Source of the DNA: Tolypothrix campylonemoides VB511288
GTDB taxonomy: Bacteria > Cyanobacteriota > Cyanobacteriia > Cyanobacteriales > Nostocaceae
Reading direction: 5' to 3'
DNA length: 64,000 bases
Assembly: GCA_000828075.3 (NCBI GenBank)
Contig: JXCB02000023.1
Span: forward strand, 1,221,744 to 1,285,743
A program made the position numbers and the translations under genes. Shown piece after piece: positions 9,328 to 18,313 of the stretch. Every line of letters starts with the position of its first letter. Positions within the stretch are counted from its first letter, which is position 1. A model generated the notes under the pieces. That model was not told the origin of the DNA. It worked only from the letters and a program-made list of their open reading frames with translations, and ran no database searches.

Positions 9328-9621
9328 ATGAATTATCAAAAGCTGGATAGCGCCCTTGCAGTAGCGCTGAATGATGTCGATAACCCACAAGAGCCAAGTT
9401 TGAATGTTTTCATTCATACCAAACCAGATGCAAACTCGACAGATGCACCTGCGATGTTAGAAAATTTAGGCGTGCCAAATGTGACACCGGGAAAGGATAT
9501 CTTCACAGCAACGTTATCACCAAACGCAATTTCTCAGTTGTCGGAACAGCCTTGGGTGCAATCTATCAAGCTATCTCAACAGATGCGTTTGCTGAATCAT
9601 AGATCAAGAGCTTACATTTAA
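9328..9621 (+). CDS. Free-standing protease prodomain/I9-like small protein (putative cognate inhibitor or chaperone)
   Basis: ATG at 9328 has a GGAAGG Shine-Dalgarno; an upstream in-frame TTG at 9298 lies within the hairpin and is less likely. The 97-residue product reads LNVFIHTKPD...TATLSPNAISQLSEQPWVQSIKLS, which matches the prodomain of the protease just upstream in order and spacing (VVFIYCDD...TAFLPIESLDTLSEDPAIERIKPS). S8 propeptides fold their protease and inhibit it, and stand-alone I9 proteins act as inhibitors. The pairing here suggests a dedicated partner in trans. The function is inference; the similarity is seen directly. Confidence 0.65.
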   Translation: MNYQKLDSALAVALNDVDNPQEPSLNVFIHTKPDANSTDAPAMLENLGVPNVTPGKDIFTATLSPNAISQLSEQPWVQSIKLSQQMRLLNHRSRAYI

Positions 9622-9787
9622 CATCAAATTTTAAATGACTAATTTCCGCTGCACCAAAAGGATTGTCGGTACATAATCGTGGGAAAGACGGGCAAATCAG
9701 TAGCGATCGCTTTGAATACATCAACATAACTAACCGTATTGCCTCCACTTCCCCACTTACTTATTAACTTACTTATTAACTTACTTG

Positions 9788-10969
9788 TTAACGATTAGAC
9801 TTAGGAATTAAACGCCGCAATAATCTGATGAGGGGTGATTCCATCTTGAGTCTAAAAGCGAGTATCTGGGTTCTCTGAAGAGGATTAAAGTTATTGTCGC
9901 TCACAAGGATTAATGACTGACCATCAGGTAGTTTGGGACCCAAAGTTAAGCCTTCAATATTGTCTAGCGCCAGATCCAGTTGTCTCAAATCAAAAAGTAG
10001 TTTTTTCTCTATAGGTTTGATGTTCTTTAGGTCAACAGTTAAAAGGCTATCGATATCACGAATATCATCAGCACCTTCCAAGGAAATCTGAAACAGCGCA
10101 ATAGAAAACCCAAAGCCAGTAAAAGTCCGCTCTAAACTTAGGAAATGACCTCTATTATCAAGAGCAACTAAATCAGTTAACCCGCTAGAAAATCGACGAG
10201 AGAAATTCAAAAATGGTGTGGCTGGTTCAGTTTGGTAAAGAAATTCTTTTTCTGGTTGAGCAGTGAGTAAATTATATTGTAATATGCGGCAAGGACTACT
10301 GGCTTTTGGTTTTGCTTCAGAACCATCTTGAATCAGAGCATTTTCCGTGGCTGTAAACAGATACTTTTGGTTGGGTGTGATAGTAAGAGATTCAAACCCT
10401 AAGTTCTCACGGATACCCTGTTTACCGCTTTGATTTGGCAAGAATTTATTGGGAATTGGTAGTGTTGTCAGTTCCTTTGTAGAAGAACTGGAAAATTCTT
10501 TAATAAAAGGTTTTATCTGTTTACTATTATCGCCTTCAGAAGAAATATAAAGAGTTTCTTTGTTAGTTAAGCTGATACCTTCTGAATCGATACTACTAGT
10601 AGGAAAAGGTTGACCATTTTCGTTTAACAGTGTGGTGACGCCAACAGGTACAACCCCACCATCTGTTAGCGACCCCTTGCTGAGGTCAATTTTCAAGGTG
10701 TAGAAGCGAGCAGGAGCTTTTTCGCTACGGTCATCAGATATTGTATAGTAAAGTTCTTTTTTAGCGTCGTATGTAATTCCAGAAAATCCTCCCATTGGTG
10801 TTTTTTGGAAAGAAAAATCTGTGGGAAAAGTTGCAGAACCTATAAAATCTATTTCAGTTATCGGAAAAGCTGAAGCAGGTAGATTGATGAAAAATATGCT
10901 GACAATTAAAATCGGAATAAGAAAGAAAATAATTAGCCGAAACTTCAAAAACTTTTTGAGGTGCTGCAT
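9788..10969 (-). CDS. Secreted esterase-like/phytase-like (PF13449-type) protein
   Basis: Starts with a basic stretch, a long hydrophobic segment (LIIFFLIPILIVSIFFI) and an ASAFP cleavage-like site, so it is exported or membrane-anchored. The remainder (about 360 residues) is a beta-propeller-like sequence with the family's GGFSGITYD, IDSEGISL, GFESLTITPNQKYLFTATE and DNIEGLTLGP landmarks, typical of the esterase-like-activity-of-phytase family. Full-length by comparison with the family. Substrate unknown; a phosphate-ester hydrolase role is often assumed for the family but cannot be confirmed here. Confidence 0.8.
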   Translation of the reverse strand: MQHLKKFLKFRLIIFFLIPILIVSIFFINLPASAFPITEIDFIGSATFPTDFSFQKTPMGGFSGITYDAKKELYYTISDDRSEKAPARFYTLKIDLSKGSLTDGGVVPVGVTTLLNENGQPFPTSSIDSEGISLTNKETLYISSEGDNSKQIKPFIKEFSSSSTKELTTLPIPNKFLPNQSGKQGIRENLGFESLTITPNQKYLFTATENALIQDGSEAKPKASSPCRILQYNLLTAQPEKEFLYQTEPATPFLNFSRRFSSGLTDLVALDNRGHFLSLERTFTGFGFSIALFQISLEGADDIRDIDSLLTVDLKNIKPIEKKLLFDLRQLDLALDNIEGLTLGPKLPDGQSLILVSDNNFNPLQRTQILAFRLKMESPLIRLLRRLIPKSNR

Positions 10970-11024
10970 TGTGAGTTATTGCTAAAGAGTGAAAATCACA
11001 AACAAGATATCATGGTTAAGCAAA

Positions 11025-11117
11025 TATAGCGCTTCTCGTTTGGATGAAGTAATTCTCTGTGTCCATCTGTGGTTCTTACTTCTTGATGTATTGCACTCAA
11101 CGCCACCAAGCGCTATA
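11025..11117. repeat. MITE-like element with TATAGCGCTT terminal inverted repeats
   Basis: Perfect 10-base terminal repeats (TATAGCGCTT at 11025-11034, AAGCGCTATA at 11108-11117) bound a 93-base non-coding unit. The inside contains GTGTCCATCTGTGGTT (a dispersed motif seen elsewhere in this window) and TGTATTGCACTCAAC. A second, diverged copy lies at 20269-20370. The flanking spacer 10970-11598 holds no gene. Confidence 0.75.
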
Positions 11118-11598
11118 TACATCTTTTATTGCAGATTTTTCCGTAGTTGATCAGTTTGGCATACTGTTTGTATGAGAGCAAAACTGAATCAAAGGCGCGG
11201 TAGCGATCGCAGTATATGGTTATCAACTATTGCCAACAACATTTTGTTAAAAAAATGTATACTTAGCTACTAAAAAGATTATCTGTCATTTACCAAAGAG
11301 CGCATAACTCCTTACTAATACATAGATTTTATGGTAGCAATGGCAACTCTCTTTCCATTTGTATTGAGGGAGTCTTGATTTAGCAGATTGCCGTAATACG
11401 TTGATTAAAAAATTAAAGATTTAATGAAGGTATACCTCTTTTGTAGAATTGGCTCGGTTGTTTGGTGTACTATTTTTTACAGGGTTAAATTCATAATTAT
11501 TTACAATTACAAAGCCTAATTACGTAAGTATAACGGCGGCGTAATTGTATGAATTTTGCTCTGAAGACTAGTAAAATTTAGGGCTTGAGGGCTTTTTA

Positions 11599-12486
11599 AT
11601 GAAACTTAATCGGTTTAGAACAGTCATATCCGCACTGGCTGTAGTCACGATATTTAATCTGGTCAGCGATACCAAGCCTGCTGCTGCTTTTGGTCTGGTT
11701 GGTCTAACTGACAACAACAATCTAGTTCTTTTTGACTCCAATAATCCCACCGCTACTACCAGTGTCTCAATCACTGGGGTCGATGGTCGTGTGTTGGGCA
11801 TTGACACTCGTCCAGCTAACAATCTAACCTACGGTGTGACGAGTGACAAAATTTACACCATTAACCCGTTTACTGGTGCTGCTACTTTTGTAAGTCAACT
11901 CTCCACTGCTTTCACCGGAGGGTTTGTTTCTGGAGTGGACTTCAACCCAGTACCTAATCTCTTACGGGTTGTTGGAGGCAATGGTCAGAACTTCCGTATC
12001 AATGTGGATACTGGTGTGGTGAATGTTGATGGAACACTGAACCCTGGAAACCCCAACATTACTGCTGCAGCGTATACCAATGCGGATAATGACCCAGCCA
12101 CCGGAACTACGCTATACGACATTGACTACATCAGCGACGCATTATTTATACAGAACCCGCCAAATGCTGGCACTTTAGAAAGGGTAGGTTCTCTCGGTAT
12201 CGACATCGACTCAAGAGGAGGGTTCGACATCTTCACACAAAATGGAGTGAATACTGCGGTTGCGGCACTGACTCCAGTCAATTCAACTGGCTCTAATCTA
12301 TACAACATCAACTTGTCTACAGGTGCTGCTACGCAAATAGGCACCATCGGCGATGGTAGTAGCAAAATTGTAGGAGTGACAGCTCAGCCTGTCCCTGAAC
12401 CTACTACTGTCCTTGGCTCTTTAGCCGCTGGTGGTATGCTTGCTCTATTACGTCGCTGCCGTCGTCGTCTGAAGTCGCTCATTTAG
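11599..12486 (+). CDS. DUF4394 secreted protein with PEP-CTERM sorting signal
   Basis: An N-terminal signal peptide (MKLNRFRTVISALAVVTIF, cleaved after AAAF-like residues) is followed by one DUF4394-type beta-propeller region: LVLFDSNNP, LGIDTRPANNLTYGV, IYTINPFTGAAT and VDFNPVPNLLRVVG. The C-terminus is a textbook PEP-CTERM tail: VPEPTTVLG, a hydrophobic helix and the basic RRCRRRLK. The protein is therefore exported and probably processed by an exosortase-like system, which is not encoded here. Role unknown; such proteins are often matrix- or surface-related. It is monocistronic, with 600 bases of spacer before it. Confidence 0.88.
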   Translation: MKLNRFRTVISALAVVTIFNLVSDTKPAAAFGLVGLTDNNNLVLFDSNNPTATTSVSITGVDGRVLGIDTRPANNLTYGVTSDKIYTINPFTGAATFVSQLSTAFTGGFVSGVDFNPVPNLLRVVGGNGQNFRINVDTGVVNVDGTLNPGNPNITAAAYTNADNDPATGTTLYDIDYISDALFIQNPPNAGTLERVGSLGIDIDSRGGFDIFTQNGVNTAVAALTPVNSTGSNLYNINLSTGAATQIGTIGDGSSKIVGVTAQPVPEPTTVLGSLAAGGMLALLRRCRRRLKSLI

Positions 12487-12650
12487 TCAGACTTTACTTG
12501 AAAGTTTACAATAGACAATCAAGGCGAGCTTGATGGGTAGCACTCAAAGGTAATCTAAACAAATAACTTTTGTTAAGCGAATAACCAGAAGCGCATCTAC
12601 CCCATAACCGAAAAATATTCTACAAATCAATAGCCCATATTTTCAAACGA

Positions 12651-14198
12651 CTAATCACGATACTCATTCTGAAAAAAGTTCACAAGCCAGTCTTTCACGC
12701 TGCGTGTTGCGCGGCAGTCGTCTTCGTTGTAACGTTGGATAATTTCCAGTAAAGAGCGATCGCCTGTTTTTAACCACTCATCATACCAGTAAATACATTT
12801 AGCACCGCTCGCTTCTGGATCACGCCACTTAAACCCCAACCATCGAGCAATTGCTTTTAAAGCATAACTTTCTACAGGTAACGCTACGTTTTGCGTTAAT
12901 ACTTCATACACATCCACAAATCGTCTGAGTACAGGTAATACAGAAGTGTACGGAGTGTGATACTGCTTTGCAAGTCGTTTGACTGTATCAAATTCGTAGA
13001 CACAAAAATGATAAATTGGTGCATCTGGATATTGCCAAACCAAATCCAGAAATTGCTGCCAAATAAATTTTTCTTCTTCTTTTGTTTCTGCCAAAAAAGA
13101 ATAAAACTGTTCTGTGTTGGCTTGCCTATCAACAACCAAAACTCCCAAAAGGTAATCTAAATTCAAGTCTGGTTGCGCCTCAATATCAAAATATATCTCT
13201 ACAGGAGCTGTAAATACGATATCGTCCCTATAATGATTTACCTGTGTAGCATCACAAGCAGTGTTTGTCGCTTTGTCGAGGCAAACAGCAGTGTTAATAG
13301 TGCCATCTACAAGATATTGTTGCTTTGATGATAGGTATGGTATAATAAATGGACGATTTTCTAGAATCGATTGCGCTTGCAATATCAGCTTGGGTGCTAC
13401 TGTACTGTCGAAACCAGGTAGGTTTTCCAGTTCAGTGGCGCGAGTAGTCGCTAAAGATTCTACTGTTGTTATATCTAACGCTTGCAGTTGTTTGTAGCGA
13501 ACAGGTGTCACTCCTGGTAACAAAGAGAGGTGTCTCTGAGATTGAGCGACTCCATAACAATGACTGTACCAAGGGCAAAGACTACAGCGCTGACGAGAAA
13601 TGAAGACTTCCGGCGCTTCCTGTGTTTCCAAAGTTTCAATACTCTCGTGCAGGATGCGGTGCATTTGTGGCATCCATTTCGACATATCCACAGGATAATT
13701 CGCCTCTTTACCACGCAACATTAGCCAAGCTGTTTCCAAGTCAACTTGTTGCACCGTCGCCAACACATAGGCGTGAAATGCTGCTATAACCTGATATTCC
13801 TGTTTAGGACGCTTACCCAGTTCAATGCTTACTGGAACATACATCCAATCTCCAAAGCGCGATCGCCCTCTTTGTTTCAGGAGAAGATCTGGACGGCTTA
13901 ATAGTGTGTGTCTTTCAGAATAACTTGCTAACAGCACTCCTTGATGAATGCACTCTACTCCCTGCTGCATCAACTCGAAAGTCGCTGCTGTTCCTGCTTT
14001 CCAATCTCTGTGTCGATATTGTGGTTCTTGATATGTAAACTGTTTCAAAACACTCATGTGATGAGCAATTTTGTCTTGGTACAGTTTCAGCAGCAAATCA
14101 TTAGCAGCATCTAGCCGACTTTTGTCACCATGAATGTCTAAAAAAGGTCGGCGCTTGCAGCGTTGGTATTGCAGCAGTAGTTCAGCATTAATTAACAT
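12651..14198 (-). CDS. TM0106-family RecB-like putative nuclease
   Basis: 515 residues in two parts. The N-terminal half is a PD-(D/E)XK nuclease with Asp104 (RPDLLL), Glu126 and Lys129 (IELGKRPK). Four cysteines, Cys14 (YQRCKRR) and Cys205/208/214 (CSLCPWYSHC), are spaced like the Fe-S-binding set of AddB/Cas4-type enzymes. The C-terminal half is an RNase H-like 3'-5' exonuclease (YFDIEAQPD near 338, YNEDDCRAT near 490). A short helix-hairpin-helix-like LPGFDS segment links them. No CRISPR or RecBCD gene is nearby, so a general DNA-processing role is likelier than CRISPR adaptation. Confidence 0.85.
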   Translation of the reverse strand: MLINAELLLQYQRCKRRPFLDIHGDKSRLDAANDLLLKLYQDKIAHHMSVLKQFTYQEPQYRHRDWKAGTAATFELMQQGVECIHQGVLLASYSERHTLLSRPDLLLKQRGRSRFGDWMYVPVSIELGKRPKQEYQVIAAFHAYVLATVQQVDLETAWLMLRGKEANYPVDMSKWMPQMHRILHESIETLETQEAPEVFISRQRCSLCPWYSHCYGVAQSQRHLSLLPGVTPVRYKQLQALDITTVESLATTRATELENLPGFDSTVAPKLILQAQSILENRPFIIPYLSSKQQYLVDGTINTAVCLDKATNTACDATQVNHYRDDIVFTAPVEIYFDIEAQPDLNLDYLLGVLVVDRQANTEQFYSFLAETKEEEKFIWQQFLDLVWQYPDAPIYHFCVYEFDTVKRLAKQYHTPYTSVLPVLRRFVDVYEVLTQNVALPVESYALKAIARWLGFKWRDPEASGAKCIYWYDEWLKTGDRSLLEIIQRYNEDDCRATRSVKDWLVNFFQNEYRD

Positions 14199-14302
14199 TC
14201 TTTTAAGGTAACAAGAATTCGCACGTTCTGGCAGTGATCCAAATAACTAAAGTCAATGTTACCTAACACCCTTTTTGGGAAAGTGGGGAAAGTCCACAAG
14301 TG

Positions 14303-14340
14303 AAGGAGAGTAGGAAAAGTAGGAAAAGTAGGAAAAGTAG
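14303..14340. repeat. Short tandem repeat of AAAAGTAGG
   Basis: About four 9-base units of AAAAGTAGG immediately before the PLP enzyme. They are in frame with it and would give a Lys-Ser-Arg run (KSRKSRKSR) if translation started upstream, which is one reason to prefer the downstream start at 14384. Confidence 0.7.
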
Positions 14341-14383
14341 GGGGAGAATAACTAAATATCTAGTGACTAAAGATGAATGCTCG

Positions 14384-15574
14384 ATGACTAGTATTTCCGC
14401 ATCACTAACCAAGTTGCATCAGTACCGACAGCTATTTCCAGCTTTGGCAAATAAGACGTATTTTAATTATGGCGGTCAAGGACCAATGCCACAAACCGCT
14501 TTGGATGCTATTTCTCATGCGCAAGCTTATATCCAGCAAATAGGTCCTTTTGGTAATGAAGTTGGTCGTTGGGTTGGACAAGAAGTGAAAGCTGCTAGAG
14601 TGGCGATCGCCTCTGAGTTAAATGTCCCAGCAGAAACAATCACTTTAACTGAGGATGTGACTGTTGGCTGTAATATTGCCATGTGGGGTCTTGATTGGCA
14701 GCCAGGCGACCACATTCTGCTCAGCGACTGCGAACATCCTGGTATCATCGCAACAGCCCAGGAAATCGGGCGTAGGTTTGCTGTTGAACTGAGTACCTGT
14801 CCCTTAATGGCAACTTTAAACGAAGGGAACCCCGTTGAAGTCATCACCCAACATTTGCGTCCAAAGACTCGCCTTGTGATCTTAAGTCACGTTCTTTGGA
14901 ATACAGGTCAAGTTTTGCCTATTGACAAAATAGCTGAAATATGCAGAGATAACTCTATCAAACTTTTGATAGATGCCGCTCAGTCCGTCGGCTTATTGCC
15001 TTTAAACTTAACAGAATTAGGAGCCGATTTTTACGCCTTTACCGGTCATAAATGGTTGTGTGGTCCTGAAGGTGTCGGAGGTTTATATGTACGACCAGAA
15101 GTACGAGACAGCCACAAACCTACGTTTATCGGTTGGCGCGGTATTATCCGTGATAGTCAAGGACAGCCTGTGGGTTGGCAACCAGATGGGCAACGCTATG
15201 AAGTAGCGACATCTCATTATCCACTGTACACAGGGTTAAGGGAGGCGATCGCTGTTCATCAGCAATGGGGTACACCAGAGGAACGTTACGAGCAAATTTG
15301 CCGTTACAGCGAATACTTATGGCAGCGGTTACAAGTGATATCCGAGGTCAAATGTTTACGAACTTCTCCACCAGAAAGTGGCTTAGTCTCGTTTCAACTC
15401 ACAAATCAAAAACCTAACGCTAGCCGTGAACTCGTTGTCTTTTTAGAGTCACAAGGGTTATTTACTCGGACAATAGCCGATCCGGATTGCATACGTGCTT
15501 GTGTTCACTATTTTACTATAGAATCAGAAATCGACCAACTGGTTGAAGGAATTCAACGATTTTGTCAAATGTAG
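14384..15574 (+). CDS. PLP-dependent class-V aminotransferase-fold enzyme, likely cyst(e)ine C-S lyase
   Basis: Fold-type I PLP enzyme of 396 residues from the ATG at 14384. The N-terminal YFNYGGQGPMPQTALDAI and the PLP lysine at 223 within FTGHKWLCGPEG fit the cyanobacterial L-cysteine/cystine lyase (C-DES) branch, whose PLP lysine I also recall as Lys223. Asp197 in LLIDAAQSVG should bind the pyridine nitrogen. It may supply sulfide or persulfide for Fe-S assembly in vitro, but IscS/SufS-type desulfurase or an epimerase-like role cannot be excluded. It lies divergently from the nuclease gene, with a tandem repeat in between. Confidence 0.8.
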   Translation: MTSISASLTKLHQYRQLFPALANKTYFNYGGQGPMPQTALDAISHAQAYIQQIGPFGNEVGRWVGQEVKAARVAIASELNVPAETITLTEDVTVGCNIAMWGLDWQPGDHILLSDCEHPGIIATAQEIGRRFAVELSTCPLMATLNEGNPVEVITQHLRPKTRLVILSHVLWNTGQVLPIDKIAEICRDNSIKLLIDAAQSVGLLPLNLTELGADFYAFTGHKWLCGPEGVGGLYVRPEVRDSHKPTFIGWRGIIRDSQGQPVGWQPDGQRYEVATSHYPLYTGLREAIAVHQQWGTPEERYEQICRYSEYLWQRLQVISEVKCLRTSPPESGLVSFQLTNQKPNASRELVVFLESQGLFTRTIADPDCIRACVHYFTIESEIDQLVEGIQRFCQM

Positions 15575-15614
15575 GTATTAGGTATACCCAAGCCTAATAA
15601 TTAACAAATAGACT

Positions 15615-15786
15615 TCTTGCAAAAGTATGATTCATGGATATTTAGAACCGCAGATACACGGAGAAAAACACTAGTTATTTATCTGTGTCCATCTGGAGGA
15701 CACTGCTGTGGGCGGGTTCCCCGACAGTCGCGCAAGTGTCCGTTGTCCATCTGTGGTTTTTTTTCATAAAATTGACTTTTGCAAGA
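15615..15786. repeat. MITE-like element with TCTTGCAAAAGT terminal inverted repeats
   Basis: Perfect 12-base ends, TCTTGCAAAAGT (15615-15626) and ACTTTTGCAAGA (15775-15786), enclose 172 bases. The inside contains two inward-facing dispersed motifs, AACCGCAGATACACGGAG and GTCCATCTGTGGTT. It is non-coding. Confidence 0.75.
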
Positions 15787-15848
15787 GGTTTCATGAAAGT
15801 GCATCCTACGTCTTCACAACCAACAATTCATCATGACTCATCACTCCA

Positions 15849-16928
15849 ATGGATAGACCAATTTTATACATAACCATCACCAATCACGGCTTTGGTCATG
15901 CAACTCGCGCCGCAGCAGTCGCCGCGACAATTCAAAAGTTATGTCCCCAAGTCCTGCTTATTATCGTCAGCACAGCTCCACGATGGTTGCTAGAGTGCTA
16001 TATAGAAGGCGACTTTATCCACCGTCCCCGGGCGATGGATTTAGGTGTGGTGCAAGCAGATAGCTTGACAATGGATAAAGCAGCAACCTTAGAAAAATTA
16101 CTTGAGATCAAGAAAAACCAAAATTCCATCATTGCTTCTGAAGTCAACTTTATCCGCCAAAATCGCGTTAATCTTATCTTGGCGGATATCCCCTTCCTTG
16201 CCAGCAAAATTGCCAAAGCAGCTGAGATACCTTGTTGGATGATGAGTAACTTTGGCTTTGACTTTATCTATCGCGATTGGGGTGATAGCTTTACAGAGGT
16301 CGCGGATTGGATAAGTGATTGTTACTCAAAGTGCGATCGCCTATTTCGTCTTCCTTTCCATGAACCGATGCAAGCCTTCAACAATATCACAGATGTAGGC
16401 TTAACAGGCGGTTCTCCTCGGTACTCTTGTGAAGAAGTCCGATCCACATGGGGAATCACAGCCCCAACAGAAAAGACTATCTTACTCACCTTTGGGGGCT
16501 TGGGTTTGCAGCAAATTCCTTACCATAATCTAAAGCAATTTCCAGATTGGCAATTTATCAGCTTTGATAAGTCTGCCCCCGATTTGCCAAATTTAGTGCC
16601 AGTCACTGACCACAAATACCGCCCTGTTGATTTTATGCCAATTTGTGCGCGAGTTCTTTCTAAACCGGGTTTCAGTACCTTTGCTGAAGCTACACGTCTG
16701 CAAGTACCAATTGTTTCAGTGACTCGCGATGAATTTGCAGAAGCTGCTTTTTTATTACAAGGTATTACGAATTATAACCAACATCAAATTCTTACCCCAT
16801 CTGAATTTTTTCAGGGAACTTGGGATTTTCTCAACCAACCGCCCAACCAACCGAAGCAATCCCAACCTATTGCTAAGGATGGGAATGAAACCATAGCTCA
16901 AGCTGTGCTCAACTATTTGCATCTTTAA
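15849..16928 (+). CDS. Glycosyltransferase-like protein (GT28/MurG-like fold)
   Basis: 359 residues with a two-Rossmann GT-B layout. The N-terminal YITITNHGFGHATRAAAVA is the GHxTR-type acceptor loop. The C-terminal half has ILLTFGGLGLQQI, then YRPVDFMPICARVLSKPGFSTFAEA (the nucleotide-sugar-binding region in MurG-like enzymes) and the VPIVSVTRDEFAEA loop. No signal peptide or membrane helix. Donor and acceptor cannot be inferred. It stands between an intergenic element and an unrelated membrane gene. Confidence 0.72.
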   Translation: MDRPILYITITNHGFGHATRAAAVAATIQKLCPQVLLIIVSTAPRWLLECYIEGDFIHRPRAMDLGVVQADSLTMDKAATLEKLLEIKKNQNSIIASEVNFIRQNRVNLILADIPFLASKIAKAAEIPCWMMSNFGFDFIYRDWGDSFTEVADWISDCYSKCDRLFRLPFHEPMQAFNNITDVGLTGGSPRYSCEEVRSTWGITAPTEKTILLTFGGLGLQQIPYHNLKQFPDWQFISFDKSAPDLPNLVPVTDHKYRPVDFMPICARVLSKPGFSTFAEATRLQVPIVSVTRDEFAEAAFLLQGITNYNQHQILTPSEFFQGTWDFLNQPPNQPKQSQPIAKDGNETIAQAVLNYLHL

Positions 16929-17071
16929 AAACTAAAGCCGTAAAATCAACAAGACAGCTTTTTAAGGGAAGCTACTTGCTAAGGAGGATAAGCTTTTTAC
17001 AGCTTTAAGCCGTAATGCCTGGTGTAATCTAAGTATTTTTTATATTAATTTATTTATTTTAAAGTTTTGTC

Positions 17072-17569
17072 ATGGAACAAAATTTATCTTCCCTGACTTT
17101 GAGCTTTGCCTCCCAAGATATACGTCGAGTCTTAGACAAACAAAGGGAAGAACGGCAAATTTTACTCACTCAAACGAATATCCTGTTTGTGGCAAATAGT
17201 GCATTGCTCAGCGTTCTTACTATCGCAAGGCTGCTTTCCGTCTTCAGCCTGTTTAGTATCATAGAAGTTATATTATTTTTGATAAACTTTACACTACTGA
17301 TCAATGCTTTGCTACCACGGCAATTTGTCATTACTCCCAACCCAGAAAATGAAAAATTTTTGGAGGGTTATCTGGCAATGCCACCTGAAGAATATCAGTT
17401 ACAGATGCTAGTTAATCAAGTAGAGACGTATAATGCTAACAAGCAACCTATCAACGATATCTCTCAGTCGTTATTTTATGCTGCTGGTGTAACTTGGGGA
17501 ATTGCGTTGGTTGCGTTATCGCATGTAGTCGCTCTCTATTTTATACCTGATTTGCAGCAACATTTATGA
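17072..17569 (+). CDS. Hypothetical membrane protein, about three TM segments
   Basis: 165 residues. A polar, Arg/Gln-rich N-terminal 35 residues (IRRVLDKQREERQ) is followed by hydrophobic segments at about 37-60, 68-85 and 138-160, with a hydrophilic loop between the second and third. No family recognised; the layout of a cytosolic helix plus small membrane domain recalls several unrelated effector-like families, but I see no partner enzyme. Its stop overlaps the next gene's start by four bases (ATGA at 17566), so the two are translationally coupled. Confidence 0.65.
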   Translation: MEQNLSSLTLSFASQDIRRVLDKQREERQILLTQTNILFVANSALLSVLTIARLLSVFSLFSIIEVILFLINFTLLINALLPRQFVITPNPENEKFLEGYLAMPPEEYQLQMLVNQVETYNANKQPINDISQSLFYAAGVTWGIALVALSHVVALYFIPDLQQHL

Positions 17570-17829
17570 ATTCTTCCAAAAGTTCCAAAAGATTTAATGC
17601 TTCAGAATCTGATAATGGGTGTTTACGTTTGCCAAAGCCAGATGCAGCAAATATTACAGTTATAACCCCCAACTTACCCAATAAACCGATTCTTCCTTGG
17701 ACTCACTTCGACTCTCCTTGGCTAGAGAGCGAAGAAAATCATCAAGAAGAAGGAAAAGAGGAGGATAAGAAGTCAACACTCGACACTGAAGAGTCCACAA
17801 ACTCTGAACCAGAGACTGATGACTCATGA
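17566..17829 (+). CDS. Small acidic hypothetical protein (87 aa)
   Basis: Coupled to the membrane protein upstream by an ATGA overlap. The N-terminal half is Ser/Asn/Pro-rich and the C-terminal 35 residues are very acidic and low-complexity (repeated Glu with Lys), so it is probably disordered. No domain recognised. It is 27 bases ahead of the YjbQ gene and may be part of the same transcript. Confidence 0.6.
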   Translation: MNSSKSSKRFNASESDNGCLRLPKPDAANITVITPNLPNKPILPWTHFDSPWLESEENHQEEGKEEDKKSTLDTEESTNSEPETDDS

Positions 17830-17856
17830 TTGATGATTCATGAATAATGTTTAAAT

Positions 17857-18273
17857 ATGACGCACTACCAAAAGTTATTGAAGGTTTCCACCACTGGTAA
17901 ATCTTTACATAACATTACCCAAAAAATTGAAGACGCAGTCGCCGAATCAAGAGTTGAGACAGGGCTGTGCGTTCTGTTTCTGCGCCATACCTCAGCCAGT
18001 TTGCTAATTCAAGAAAATGCCGATCCAGATGTACTCAAGGATTTAGCCAACTTTATGGCAAAAATCGTGCCAGAATCAGCCCAGTACATCCATGATGCTG
18101 AAGGTCCTGATGATATGCCAGCACATATTCGCACAGCTTTGACCCACACATCAGAAATTATTCCTATAAATAGAGGTCACTTAGTACTGGGAACTTGGCA
18201 AGGAATTTATATCTGGGAACATAGGCAAAGAAGCCACACTAGAGAATTGGTTGTTCACATTTCTGGTTCGTGA
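17857..18273 (+). CDS. yjbQ: YjbQ/UPF0047 family protein (secondary thiamine-phosphate synthase-like)
   Basis: 138 residues, normal for the family. All signature blocks are present: LRHTSASLLIQENADP, GPDDMPAHIRTALT and LGTWQGIYIWEHR. Family members show weak thiamine-phosphate synthase activity and form trimers with bound metal; the physiological role is not settled. The gene sits behind two small coupled genes, and its end lies just before the next gene, suggesting an operon of four. Confidence 0.88.
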   Translation: MTHYQKLLKVSTTGKSLHNITQKIEDAVAESRVETGLCVLFLRHTSASLLIQENADPDVLKDLANFMAKIVPESAQYIHDAEGPDDMPAHIRTALTHTSEIIPINRGHLVLGTWQGIYIWEHRQRSHTRELVVHISGS

Positions 18274-18313
18274 AAATACTTTTTTAGCTGAACTTTCGGG
18301 CGGTTTGAATCAT

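Noticed and set aside
12651-14198. Cas4 or CRISPR adaptation protein
   Set aside because: It has PD-(D/E)XK and Cys motifs, but its length, the C-terminal RNase H-like domain and lack of any CRISPR array or cas gene fit the TM0106 family instead.
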